Shown: positions 1 through 7,164 of the stretch, piece after piece
Numbering within the stretch: the first letter of the stretch is position 1
How the letters are laid out: each line of letters starts with the position of its first letter
From: Lachnospiraceae bacterium
GTDB taxonomy: Bacteria; Bacillota; Clostridia; Lachnospirales; Lachnospiraceae
Assembly (NCBI GenBank): GCA_015057585.1
Contig: SVEF01000005.1
Coordinates: 1 to 64,000 of the forward strand
Direction of reading: 5' to 3'
DNA length: 64,000 nt
Translations under genes and position numbers: made by a program
Notes under the pieces: model-generated
Told to the model about the DNA's origin: nothing
The model's database searches: none
What the model saw: only the letters and a program-made list of their open reading frames with translations

Positions 1-61
1 GATATACTCCGGATCTATAGAGTTCGACACATCTTTTCTTGAACTCATAACTGTAACGCAT
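1..61 (-). CDS. IS3-like transposase, N-terminal fragment (runs off the window)
   Basis: Reading the minus strand from the ATG at 61 gives MRYSYEFKKRCVELYRSGVY before the window ends. I recognise this as the beginning of the helix-turn-helix OrfA-type transposase common in clostridial IS3-like elements. A strong ribosome binding site (AAGGAGGG) lies 6 bases upstream. Only 20 codons are visible, so the element type and its intactness are unknown. It sits 67 bases downstream of the lipid kinase stop codon and reads in the same direction, so the insertion boundary probably lies between 62 and 127. It could instead be a truncated remnant. Confidence 0.55.
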   Translation of the reverse strand, partial: MRYSYEFKKRCVELYRSGVY

Positions 62-66
62 AAAAA

Positions 67-101
67 TACCCTCCTTACTGGTTCGTCCAGTAAAGAGGGT
101 A
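67..101 (-). terminator. 15-bp hairpin at the IS end, overlapping the transposase RBS
   Basis: Arms 67-81 and 87-101 pair over 15 positions around a TTCGT loop. The only imperfection (74/94) is a G-U wobble in minus-strand RNA. On the minus strand the hairpin is followed by TATTTTTATG, so it may terminate transcripts of the upstream lipid kinase. The downstream arm contains the transposase Shine-Dalgarno sequence and would hide it in read-through mRNA. Confidence 0.6.
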
Positions 102-127
102 CATATCAAATTCGGCATCCTTTTTGG

Positions 128-1054
128 TTAATAAATAAAATGTACTTTTCCGTCCATATAAGCGCGGAAGGCATCACAGCCTTCTTCACATTCGCCATCG
201 GTATGGAAGGTGCGTTTGTTGGAGGAAGAAACCGTAATCTCTTTTCCGGTAAGCAAGGTTACTCCCGGTTTTCCGGCATGCTTCTTTATATACAATAACG
301 GAACGGTGCAAAGGGCTTTCAGACGGCTGATGCCGTGTACAATCAGGAAATCAAACTGACCGTCGGTGTCATCCGCTTTTGGTGTCATGGCAACACCGCC
401 GCCTTCAAACGGCTGGTTCATGGTGGCGATGAAGAAAACGTTATGGTAGTCTGTCGTTTGTCCGTCAATCGTGACCGTCATGTCAGAAAGGTTTGCACTG
501 AAAAGGCCTTTGACACCAATGGTAAGATAGACTAATTTTCCGAGTTTGATTTTATTTAATGCCTTTTTCAATCTCGACTGATTGGCCTCGTGGCAAATTT
601 CCGCATCATAGCCGATGCCGGTGCTGACGATAAAGGAGCGTTTGGATTCGACGCCATGTTCACCCGGAAGGACAATGACTGCACGGTCAACCTCTAACCG
701 GTGTTTCTTTTCCAGGATATTTGCAAGCTGCTCCTCTAACGTGGAAGGGATGGCCTTGTTTCTGCAAAAATCATTGCCGGAGCCGGTTGGGATGACGCTT
801 AAAAGTAAGCGGTCAAAATCCGGGATGCCGTTGAGACATTGATTTACGGTACCGTCACCGCCGATTAAAACGATGGAAACGTCACCGCATTCCTTTGTAA
901 ATATTTCGTCCATAACCGGGCGCGGAGAGACATTGGCCTCTAAAAAATGCGCCTCGTAAGGAATCTGTTCCTTCTTTAAAAGTTCTTCTACCTCACCCCA
1001 TTTTCTGGCACCTTTGCCGGAACGGGAAGCGGGGTTAATGAAAAAGTATAACAT
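128..1054 (-). CDS. Diacylglycerol kinase family lipid kinase (DgkB/YegS type)
   Basis: A cytosolic or membrane-associated ATP-dependent lipid kinase that would phosphorylate diacylglycerol or a related lipid for phospholipid recycling. The N-terminus MLYFFINPASRSGKGARKW carries the phosphate-binding NPxSG-like loop of the family. VLIGGDGTVNQCLNGI is the GGDGT nucleotide-binding motif, and IPTGSGNDFCRN is the typical third motif. At 308 residues it has the usual family length. A longer reading frame starts at 1111, but the ATG at 1054 is preceded by AGGAG with 8 bases spacing, so I use that. It is divergent from the Cys-cluster gene. The substrate is not determined by the sequence. Confidence 0.88.
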   Translation of the reverse strand: MLYFFINPASRSGKGARKWGEVEELLKKEQIPYEAHFLEANVSPRPVMDEIFTKECGDVSIVLIGGDGTVNQCLNGIPDFDRLLLSVIPTGSGNDFCRNKAIPSTLEEQLANILEKKHRLEVDRAVIVLPGEHGVESKRSFIVSTGIGYDAEICHEANQSRLKKALNKIKLGKLVYLTIGVKGLFSANLSDMTVTIDGQTTDYHNVFFIATMNQPFEGGGVAMTPKADDTDGQFDFLIVHGISRLKALCTVPLLYIKKHAGKPGVTLLTGKEITVSSSNKRTFHTDGECEEGCDAFRAYMDGKVHFIY

Positions 1055-1129
1055 AATAATATCTCCTGTTGTGCTATCTGTCATTCGACAGAGTTTGTCA
1101 TGGGTTGACAAAATGTTTTAAACAGTATT

Positions 1130-1158
1130 ACGATAACATTTGAAGAAAAAGTTGTCAA
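1130..1158 (-). promoter_or_regulatory. Promoter for the lipid kinase gene
   Basis: On the minus strand TTGACA (1158-1153), a 17-base spacer and TATCGT (1135-1130) form a plausible housekeeping promoter about 75 bases upstream of the start. The -35 is perfect and the -10 is weak. Confidence 0.5.
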
Positions 1159-1244
1159 TCTTTCGTAAAGTAAATTCATGTTAATTTTATAGATGGGTTA
1201 GGGTTGCGTAGTGACAGAAATGTAGTGAAAAAGGAGGATACACA

Positions 1245-1898
1245 GTGAGACGCGAAGGCAATTTGCAGGGACTGACCGACGGAAAACTATACCGGAAAGG
1301 TGATGTGGCAAAGTTAGGGTGTAATGACTGTGAGGGCTGTTCTGCCTGTTGCAGGGGAATGGGGAATTCCGTCGTGTTAGACCCTTATGATGTGTGGAGA
1401 TTGGAAAGAGGGTTGGCGAAACCGTTTGCCCGGATGATTGGAGCGGAGGTAATGCTTTCTGTGGTGGACGGACTGATTTTGCCGAGCCTGAATATGGAAA
1501 GTACGGGAACCTGTCCTTTCTTAAATGAAGAGGGGCGTTGCAGCATTCATGCGTTCCGTCCCGGTATCTGCAGACTGTTTCCGCTTGGCAGATATTATCA
1601 TGACGGAGGATTTTCGTATGTTTTGATGACCGGAGAATGTAAGAAGGAGAACCGGACCAAGGTAAAGATTGAAAAATGGCTTGGAGAAGAGAATCCGGCG
1701 GCGCTGGAAACCTTTGTCATCCGTTGGAAGGAAATTCAGGAAACTGTGCGGGAGGAGATAGCACAGCTGCCGTCGCGGCTGTCGGAAGATGAGGCGCTGG
1801 CGGAGCAGAAAAGGAGAAGTCTTAGGTTGTTGCAGCAGTACTATTTGCAACCGTACGGAGAGAATTTTTTTGATGAGTTCTTAAACAGAGGAAAGTAA
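1245..1898 (+). CDS. YkgJ-family cysteine cluster protein
   Basis: A 217-residue protein with the Cys pattern of the zinc/iron-chelating YkgJ family: CNDCEGCSACCRGMG near residues 26-40, then CPFLNEEGRCSIHAFRPGICRLFPLG at about 88-113. The eight or more cysteines probably bind a metal or Fe-S cluster. The family has no firmly established reaction. A C-terminal helical region of about 90 residues, rich in Glu and Arg, follows. Translation starts at GTG 1245, seven bases after AAGGAGG. It is monocistronic here, between the divergent lipid kinase and gdhA. Confidence 0.8.
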   Translation: MRREGNLQGLTDGKLYRKGDVAKLGCNDCEGCSACCRGMGNSVVLDPYDVWRLERGLAKPFARMIGAEVMLSVVDGLILPSLNMESTGTCPFLNEEGRCSIHAFRPGICRLFPLGRYYHDGGFSYVLMTGECKKENRTKVKIEKWLGEENPAALETFVIRWKEIQETVREEIAQLPSRLSEDEALAEQKRRSLRLLQQYYLQPYGENFFDEFLNRGK

Positions 1899-1942
1899 AA
1901 TAAAATTTTTTTAGAAAAAGTGAAAAAAATTGCAATTTCCTC

Positions 1943-1971
1943 TTGCAAAAACTTTAGCGGACTAATATAAT
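1943..1971 (+). promoter_or_regulatory. Promoter of gdhA
   Basis: TTGCAA (1943-1948), a 17-base spacer and a perfect TATAAT (1966-1971) lie about 70 bases upstream of gdhA. The surrounding sequence is A/T-rich, fitting a strong promoter with an UP-like tract. Confidence 0.75.
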
Positions 1972-2042
1972 AATGCATCATAGCATTAAATCGACACAGA
2001 AACTGTCGAGACGGAGAATAAGAAGGAAGAGAGGATAAAGAA

Positions 2043-3392
2043 ATGTCGTATGTAGATGAAGTAATTGCAAAGGTATCGGAAAAGAACGCAAATGAACCGG
2101 AGTTTTTACAGACGGTGGAGGAAGTGTTATCTTCCTTAAAACCGGTAGTAGACCAGCATGAAGCAGAGTACAGAAAGGCAGCGCTCCTTGAGAGAATGTG
2201 TGAGCCGGAGCGTGTGATTGAGTTCCGTGTAGCCTGGGTGGATGATAACGGTCAGACACAGGTAAACCGTGGCTATCGTGTACAGTTTAACGGTGCGATT
2301 GGCCCGTACAAGGGAGGACTTCGTTTCCATCCGTCCGTAAATTTATCCATTATGAAATTCCTTGGCTTTGAGCAGACTTTCAAGAACAGCCTGACGACAC
2401 TTCCTATGGGCGGTGCCAAGGGTGGTTCCGACTTTGATCCTAGAGGTAAGAGCGATGGTGAGGTTATGAGATTCTGTCAGGCATTCATGACAGAGTTATA
2501 TCGTCACATCGGTCCGGACGTGGACGTTCCGGCAGGGGATATCGGTGTCGGTGCGCGCGAAGTAGGATATATGTACGGACAGTATCGTCGTATTAAGGGG
2601 GCATTTGAGAACGGTACAATGACAGGTAAGGGACGTTCCTTCGGTGGTTCCTTAATCCGTCCGGAAGCAACCGGTTACGGTGCTGTTTATTATACTTGTG
2701 AAGTGTTAAAACACGAGGGAGAATCCATTGAAGGAAAGACCTTTGCGCTGTCCGGTTTCGGTAACGTGGCATGGGGTGCAGCTAAGAAGATTGCAGAACT
2801 TGGCGGTAAGGCAGTGACATTGTCCGGCCCGGATGGTTATATCTATGATCCGGATGGTATTGTGACGGATGAAAAGATCGATTTTATGTTAGAGATGCGT
2901 TCCTCCGGTCGTGACAAGGTGCAGGACTACGCCGATAAATTTGGATGCCAGTTCTTCCCTGGACAGAAGCCTTGGGGACAGAAGGTTGACGTGGTAATGC
3001 CATGTGCGACCCAGAATGATGTGAACATGGATGAGGCAAAGAAGATTGTGGCAAACGGTGTGAAGTATTATATTGAAGTCGCAAACATGCCAACAACAAA
3101 CGATGCATTAAAGTTTTTATTGGACCAGGAAAATGTCATTGTAGCTCCGTCTAAGGCAGTCAATGCCGGCGGCGTATTGGTTTCCGGTTTGGAAATGAGC
3201 CAGAACAGCGAGAGATACAGCTGGACTGCGGAAGAAGTAGATGAAAAATTGCACCGCATTATGATCGGAATTCATGATGAGTCTGCAAAGGCAGCACAGG
3301 AATGCGGTCTGGGTTACAACCTTGTGGCCGGTGCCAATATCGCAGGTTTTAAGAAAGTAGCGGAAGCAATGTTAGCACAGGGTGTATTCTAA
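2043..3392 (+). CDS. gdhA: NADP-type glutamate dehydrogenase
   Basis: Reductive amination of 2-oxoglutarate to L-glutamate, the main ammonium assimilation step when ammonium is plentiful. At 449 residues it matches the hexameric GdhA family. Visible motifs are PMGGAKGGSDFDPRGK with the catalytic lysine region, VPAGDIGVGAREVGYM with the catalytic aspartate, and the Rossmann segment SGFGNVAWGAAKKI. Codon choice is biased toward highly expressed genes. A good RBS (GAGAGGA) precedes the ATG. Its own promoter is upstream and a strong hairpin follows, so the gene is monocistronic. Cofactor preference for NADPH is inferred from family similarity. Confidence 0.95.
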   Translation: MSYVDEVIAKVSEKNANEPEFLQTVEEVLSSLKPVVDQHEAEYRKAALLERMCEPERVIEFRVAWVDDNGQTQVNRGYRVQFNGAIGPYKGGLRFHPSVNLSIMKFLGFEQTFKNSLTTLPMGGAKGGSDFDPRGKSDGEVMRFCQAFMTELYRHIGPDVDVPAGDIGVGAREVGYMYGQYRRIKGAFENGTMTGKGRSFGGSLIRPEATGYGAVYYTCEVLKHEGESIEGKTFALSGFGNVAWGAAKKIAELGGKAVTLSGPDGYIYDPDGIVTDEKIDFMLEMRSSGRDKVQDYADKFGCQFFPGQKPWGQKVDVVMPCATQNDVNMDEAKKIVANGVKYYIEVANMPTTNDALKFLLDQENVIVAPSKAVNAGGVLVSGLEMSQNSERYSWTAEEVDEKLHRIMIGIHDESAKAAQECGLGYNLVAGANIAGFKKVAEAMLAQGVF

Positions 3393-3437
3393 GCAGATTA
3401 CGGATAAAATACATATCTTTTAATGTTTTTCATAGGT

Positions 3438-3489
3438 AACCTCCTAAAAATAAGCGGGCACTTTGGTGTCCGCTTATTTTTGGGAGGTT
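3438..3489. terminator. 24-bp hairpin downstream of gdhA
   Basis: Arms 3438-3461 and 3466-3489 pair over 24 positions with a TTTG loop. The two non-Watson-Crick positions are G-U wobbles in plus-strand RNA. The inner GC-rich part, followed by ATTTTT, works as an intrinsic terminator for gdhA. The outer AACCTCC/GGAGGTT arms make it unusually long. It is close to symmetric and could act in both directions. Confidence 0.75.
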
Positions 3490-3580
3490 TCATTGGAAGT
3501 TGCTTTCCGGGAAAAAAAGAGATAAAATAGAGAAAATATCATTTTTTAGTAATTTGGGAAAACGGAGAGGAGAACAGAAC

Positions 3581-4543
3581 ATGAACATTGTAGCATTAGA
3601 AAGGAACAGCGCAGGTACCGATGTGTCGGTGGACTGCTGGAAGGAACTTGGGGAGGTGACCTGTTACAGAAATACTGTGACGGTGGAAGAGGTAAAGGAA
3701 CGGGTAAAGGATGCAGACGTTATCATTGCAAATAAGGCACCGATGAATGGGGAAACGCTTGCAGAGGCACCAAATGTGAAACTGATTTGTGAACTGGCAA
3801 CCGGCTTTGACAACTGTGATCTGGCGTATTGTAAATCCAGAGGAATCAAGGTGGCGAATGTCAAAGATTATTGCACGGATATGGTGGCTCAGCATACGTT
3901 TGCGTTTGCACTTGCTTTGAGTGAGAAATTACCTCATTATGACCGGTATGTGAAATCCGGCGAGTACAGCGCGCAGGATCGCTTTTCTAACTTTGATGTG
4001 CCGTTTTACGAACTGGCGGGAAAAACCTGGGGTATTGTCGGCATGGGAAATATCGGGAAAAAGGTAGCTCAGATTGCAACAGCGTTTGGCTGCAAGGTTA
4101 TTTTCCATTCCATTACCGGAAAGAGCACCTGTACGGACTGGCAGCAGGTGGACAAAGACACTCTGCTTGCAGAAAGCGATTTCTTATCGTTACACTGTCC
4201 GCTCAGTGATTTGTCCAGAAATTTCATTGCAAAAGAAGAATTTAAGAAAATGAAAAAGACGGCTATTTTAATCAACGTGGCAAGGGGACCGGTGGTAAAC
4301 AATACAGATTTGTATGAGGCACTGGAGAGTGGGGAAATCCAGGCGGCAGGTCTTGACGTTATTGAAAAAGAGCCTTTGGAAGTAACGAACCCGCTTAGTA
4401 AGATTAAAGACAGCAACAGGCTCCTCATTACGCCGCATTTGGCATGGGCAAGCGTGGAAGCGCGTACCCGCTGCGTAGAAGAAGTTTATGAGAATATCGC
4501 AGCGTTTCAGCGCGGAGAGAGCAGAAACGTAGTGAATCCGTAG
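3581..4543 (+). CDS. D-isomer-specific 2-hydroxyacid dehydrogenase (glycerate/hydroxypyruvate type)
   Basis: NAD(P)H-dependent reduction of a 2-keto acid. ATGFDNCD in the substrate region and the C-terminal half resemble glycerate/hydroxypyruvate reductases. The Rossmann motif GIVGMGNIGKKVAQIATAFG is at about 148-167, and ILINVARGPVVNNTDLYEAL is the family signature. EKEPLE and TPHLAWAS carry the catalytic Glu and His. Its 320 residues are typical. The frame is open back to 3500, but ATG 3581 has GAGAGGAGAA ahead of it, so I take that start. It stands alone between the gdhA terminator and the attenuator promoter at 4555. Exact substrate is uncertain. Confidence 0.85.
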   Translation: MNIVALERNSAGTDVSVDCWKELGEVTCYRNTVTVEEVKERVKDADVIIANKAPMNGETLAEAPNVKLICELATGFDNCDLAYCKSRGIKVANVKDYCTDMVAQHTFAFALALSEKLPHYDRYVKSGEYSAQDRFSNFDVPFYELAGKTWGIVGMGNIGKKVAQIATAFGCKVIFHSITGKSTCTDWQQVDKDTLLAESDFLSLHCPLSDLSRNFIAKEEFKKMKKTAILINVARGPVVNNTDLYEALESGEIQAAGLDVIEKEPLEVTNPLSKIKDSNRLLITPHLAWASVEARTRCVEEVYENIAAFQRGESRNVVNP

Positions 4544-4554
4544 TGAAAAAGTGT

Positions 4555-4583
4555 TTGACAATCCGGGAAATCGGTGCTACAAT
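4555..4583 (+). promoter_or_regulatory. Promoter of the aspS attenuator transcript
   Basis: A perfect TTGACA (4555-4560), a 17-base spacer and TACAAT (4578-4583) lie just after the dehydrogenase stop codon. Transcription would begin near 4590, giving a leader of about 350 bases before the synthetase start. Confidence 0.8.
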
Positions 4584-4619
4584 CACTGACAATTACAATT
4601 AAGAAAGGTGCACACCGAG

Positions 4620-4676
4620 ATGACAATGTATCAGTTTTGTCAACTGAACAGGGACGACGATCGAGTGCGCATGTAG
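4620..4676 (+). CDS. Leader peptide with three Asp codons (attenuator)
   Basis: A short reading frame encodes MTMYQFCQLNRDDDRVRM and stops with TAG at 4674. AAAGGTG (4604-4610) is placed 9 bases before the ATG. The codons at 4653-4661 are GAC GAC GAT, three aspartates in a row, upstream of a gene for an aspartyl-tRNA synthetase. The last codons form one arm of a stem (4667-4675), so ribosome position would decide folding. This is the arrangement of amino-acid-biosynthesis leader peptides. A second in-frame ATG at 4626 could also be used. I infer it is translated only for regulation; no function for the peptide itself is implied. Confidence 0.7.
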   Translation: MTMYQFCQLNRDDDRVRM

Positions 4677-4813
4677 CTGGGACATAGGCTTCACAGGTAC
4701 ATGCGCTATTCGTGTTGTACCTGTGTGGCTAAACTATAAGTGGATACATGGTAAATGTGACCGACTGTTTTTGACCACACCGGGATAGTAGAATCCGAGT
4801 GCGGTCTTTTTTT
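4662..4813 (+). promoter_or_regulatory. Ribosome-mediated transcription attenuator of aspS
   Basis: Three alternative pairings are visible. A:B joins 4662-4675 with 4698-4712 (core of 9 perfect pairs, 4667-4675/4698-4706). B:C joins 4692-4701 with 4716-4725 (10 perfect pairs). C:D joins 4720-4728 with 4775-4783 (8 of 9 pairs) and would block the terminator. The terminator has arms 4773-4786 and 4793-4806, followed by seven T (4807-4813). A ribosome stalled at the first Asp codon would leave A free, giving A:B and then C:D read-through. A ribosome at the leader stop codon would cover A, giving B:C and termination. No T-box AGGGUGG motif is present. Confidence 0.7.
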
Positions 4814-4941
4814 GCTTTTCTGCAGAATTATTTCCGATGATGGAAAGTAGTTTTGCAAAACGGGCCCGAATTTCAAAAGAAGTATCTGTACTTTGGATTC
4901 TTTATCATAAAGAAAAGAAGATAAGAAAGGAAGATATCGCT

Positions 4942-6279
4942 ATGAAAAAGATTCAGGGAATAACAGAAAGTGAAACAACAAGAAAACAGGCAGAAGCAGA
5001 GGAACTGCAGAACTATATCGGAGAAACCGTGCAGATGCATGGTTTCGTATACAAAATCCGGAAGATGAGTGATTTTGCGTTTGTGCTTCTCCGTACAAAA
5101 CGTGCGGTGGTGCAGTGTATTTACAGTGCAGAGTATAGTGAGTTTCCATTAGAACTTTTACAGGAGGAAAGTGCGGTACAGGTTACTGCAAAGGTAATCG
5201 CAGAGGAGCGTTCGAGAACCGGTTATGAACTGCAGATGCTTGCGGTGGAAGTGGTATCCGTGCCGGAGGAATTGTCGCCGATTGTGATTAACAATAAGAA
5301 GGTGGACACCTCCATTGAAAACTTGCTGAATTACCGCCCGGTGACGCTTAGGAATGAAAAGGAGCGGGCTGTGTTTAAACTGCAGGAGGGGATTTGCCGT
5401 GCAATCCGTGAGTTTTTATATGAAGAACGGTTTACGGAAGTCCATACACCGAAAATCGTGGCAGAGGGTGCCGAAGGCGGAGCTAATATTTTCCGTCTGG
5501 ACTACTTCGGAGAACAGGCTTATCTGGCGCAGAGTCCGCAGTTTTACAAGCAGATGATGGTTGGCGTGTTTGAGCGTGTGTTTGAGATTGCACCGGTGTT
5601 CCGTGCCGAAAAGCACGACACGGCACGACACTTAAATGAATACACGAGTGTGGACTTTGAGATGGGCTTTATCGAGAGTTTTGAGGAAATCATGCAGATG
5701 GAGACAAAAATGCTTCGTTATGTGATGAAATTTTTGAGAGAAAAATATGAGCAGGAATTGTCACTGCTAAGAGTTGTGTTACCGGAATTTACGGAAATTC
5801 CCGCGATCAGATTTTACGAGGCAAAAGAACTGGTGGCAAAGGAATATCATCGGGAAATGAAAGATTATGAAGATTTCGAACCGGAAGAAGAAAAACTGCT
5901 TTGCGAACTTGTGAGAAAACAAACCGGAAGTGAGTTTGTATTCGTAACGCATTATCCGAGCAAAAAACGCCCGTTTTATGCGATGGACTCAAAAGAAAAC
6001 CCGGAGGAGACACTTTCGTTTGACCTGTTGTTCCGTGGACTTGAGGTGACGACCGGAGGACAGAGAATTCATACGTATCCGGAGCAGGTGGAAAAGATGA
6101 AGGCGCGCGGAATGAAGCCGGAAGCATTTGAGAGTTATCTGATGATGCATAAGTACGGTATGCCGCCGCACGGAGGGCTGGGACTTGGTTTAGAGAGACT
6201 GACGGCAAAACTGCTCGGCTTTGAAAATGTCCGTTATGCGACCCTTTTCCCGAGAGATATCAACCGCCTGACACCGTAA
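4942..6279 (+). CDS. aspS: Aspartyl-tRNA synthetase, archaeal type (probably non-discriminating)
   Basis: Class II aminoacyl-tRNA synthetase of 445 residues: an N-terminal OB-fold anticodon-binding domain (about 20-110) followed by the catalytic core. Motif 2 is seen in FRAEKHDTARHLNEYTSVDFE and motif 3 in GGLGLGLERL. The terminal FPRDINRLTP is characteristic of AspRS rather than AsnRS. It lacks the GAD insertion of bacterial AspRS, so it is the short archaeal type, which in clostridia often charges tRNA-Asn with Asp as well. ATG 4942 follows AAAGGAAG by 8 bases. The frame extends to 4837, but that start overlaps the post-terminator leader and has no RBS. Expression is probably set by the upstream attenuator. 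Confidence 0.88.
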   Translation: MKKIQGITESETTRKQAEAEELQNYIGETVQMHGFVYKIRKMSDFAFVLLRTKRAVVQCIYSAEYSEFPLELLQEESAVQVTAKVIAEERSRTGYELQMLAVEVVSVPEELSPIVINNKKVDTSIENLLNYRPVTLRNEKERAVFKLQEGICRAIREFLYEERFTEVHTPKIVAEGAEGGANIFRLDYFGEQAYLAQSPQFYKQMMVGVFERVFEIAPVFRAEKHDTARHLNEYTSVDFEMGFIESFEEIMQMETKMLRYVMKFLREKYEQELSLLRVVLPEFTEIPAIRFYEAKELVAKEYHREMKDYEDFEPEEEKLLCELVRKQTGSEFVFVTHYPSKKRPFYAMDSKENPEETLSFDLLFRGLEVTTGGQRIHTYPEQVEKMKARGMKPEAFESYLMMHKYGMPPHGGLGLGLERLTAKLLGFENVRYATLFPRDINRLTP

Positions 6280-6306
6280 GGGAAAGGAATTTCCGATGTT
6301 TTGCAA

Positions 6307-6335
6307 TTGATTTTTTGAACGGTTGCCGTTATAGT
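6307..6335 (+). promoter_or_regulatory. Promoter of tcdA
   Basis: TTGATT (6307-6312), a 17-base spacer and TATAGT (6330-6335) are about 48 bases upstream of the tcdA start codon. Confidence 0.5.
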
Positions 6336-6383
6336 GAAGAGAGTAAATAGTTTTGTAAGGATTTCAATGACAGGAGAAATAAG

Positions 6384-7115
6384 ATGACAGAACAGTTTTC
6401 TAGAATAGAGGCACTCCTTGGTGAGGAGGCAATGGAAACATTTGCAGCGGCAACCGTTGCAGTATTTGGTGTAGGCGGTGTCGGGGGTTACGCTGTGGAA
6501 GCTCTGGCAAGAAGCGGCATCGGCAGTTTTGATCTGATTGACAACGATACGGTTTCCGTTTCAAACTTAAACCGCCAGATTATTGCGACAACCGATACCA
6601 TTGGACGCAGCAAGGTGGAAGTGATGAAGGAACGCATCCTTTCCATTAACCCTAAGGCGAAGGTAAGGACCAGGCAGTGCTTTTTTCTGCCGGAAAAGGA
6701 GGCAGAATTTGATTTCAGTGAATATGCTTATGTGGTCGATGCGGTGGATACCGTGACTGCAAAACTTTCGATTATTGCTTGTGCGAAGGCAGCAGGGGTT
6801 CCGGTTATCAGCAGTATGGGCACCGGAAACAAATTAAATCCGATGGAACTGGAAGTGACGGATATTTCCAAGACTTCCGTGTGTCCGCTTGCCAAGGTAA
6901 TGCGGAAAGAATTAAAAGACCGCGGAATCAAGGGCGTGAAGGTGGTGTATTCGAAGGAACAGCCGCTGGTGCCAAAATTCTCATTAGAAGAAACGGACCC
7001 TGTGGCAAAGAAGCGCGGCACACCGGGAAGTACGGCATTTGTGCCGTCGGTAGCCGGACTGATTATTGCGTCTGAAATTATTAAGGATTTGGCAGGAGTC
7101 AGTAACCAGAGATAA
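6384..7115 (+). CDS. tcdA: tRNA threonylcarbamoyladenosine dehydratase (TcdA/CsdL)
   Basis: ThiF/MoeB/E1-like enzyme of 243 residues that cyclises t6A37 in tRNA to ct6A using ATP. The N-terminal nucleotide-binding motif is VFGVGGVGGYAVEALARSGIG, followed by DLIDNDTVSVSNLNRQ with the conserved Asp and Asn-Arg of the adenylation fold. SSMGTGNKLNPMELEVTDISKTSVCPLAKVMRKELK is typical of TcdA rather than MoeB or ThiF. ATG 6384 follows AGGAG. The MATE gene follows after 49 bases, possibly co-transcribed. Confidence 0.88.
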   Translation: MTEQFSRIEALLGEEAMETFAAATVAVFGVGGVGGYAVEALARSGIGSFDLIDNDTVSVSNLNRQIIATTDTIGRSKVEVMKERILSINPKAKVRTRQCFFLPEKEAEFDFSEYAYVVDAVDTVTAKLSIIACAKAAGVPVISSMGTGNKLNPMELEVTDISKTSVCPLAKVMRKELKDRGIKGVKVVYSKEQPLVPKFSLEETDPVAKKRGTPGSTAFVPSVAGLIIASEIIKDLAGVSNQR

Positions 7116-7164
7116 CAACCTGTAAATTTAACAGAGCGAAGGACAACAGCAGGACAAAGGAAAA

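Noticed and set aside
4590..4813. T-box or metabolite riboswitch upstream of aspS
   Set aside because: No AGGGUGG antiterminator bulge, no specifier loop and no motif of known riboswitch classes. The Asp-codon leader frame explains the switching stems better.
4837..4941. N-terminal extension of AspRS starting at ATG 4837
   Set aside because: No RBS, sequence unlike any AspRS N-terminus, and ATG 4942 has a well-placed AAAGGAAG and the normal family start.
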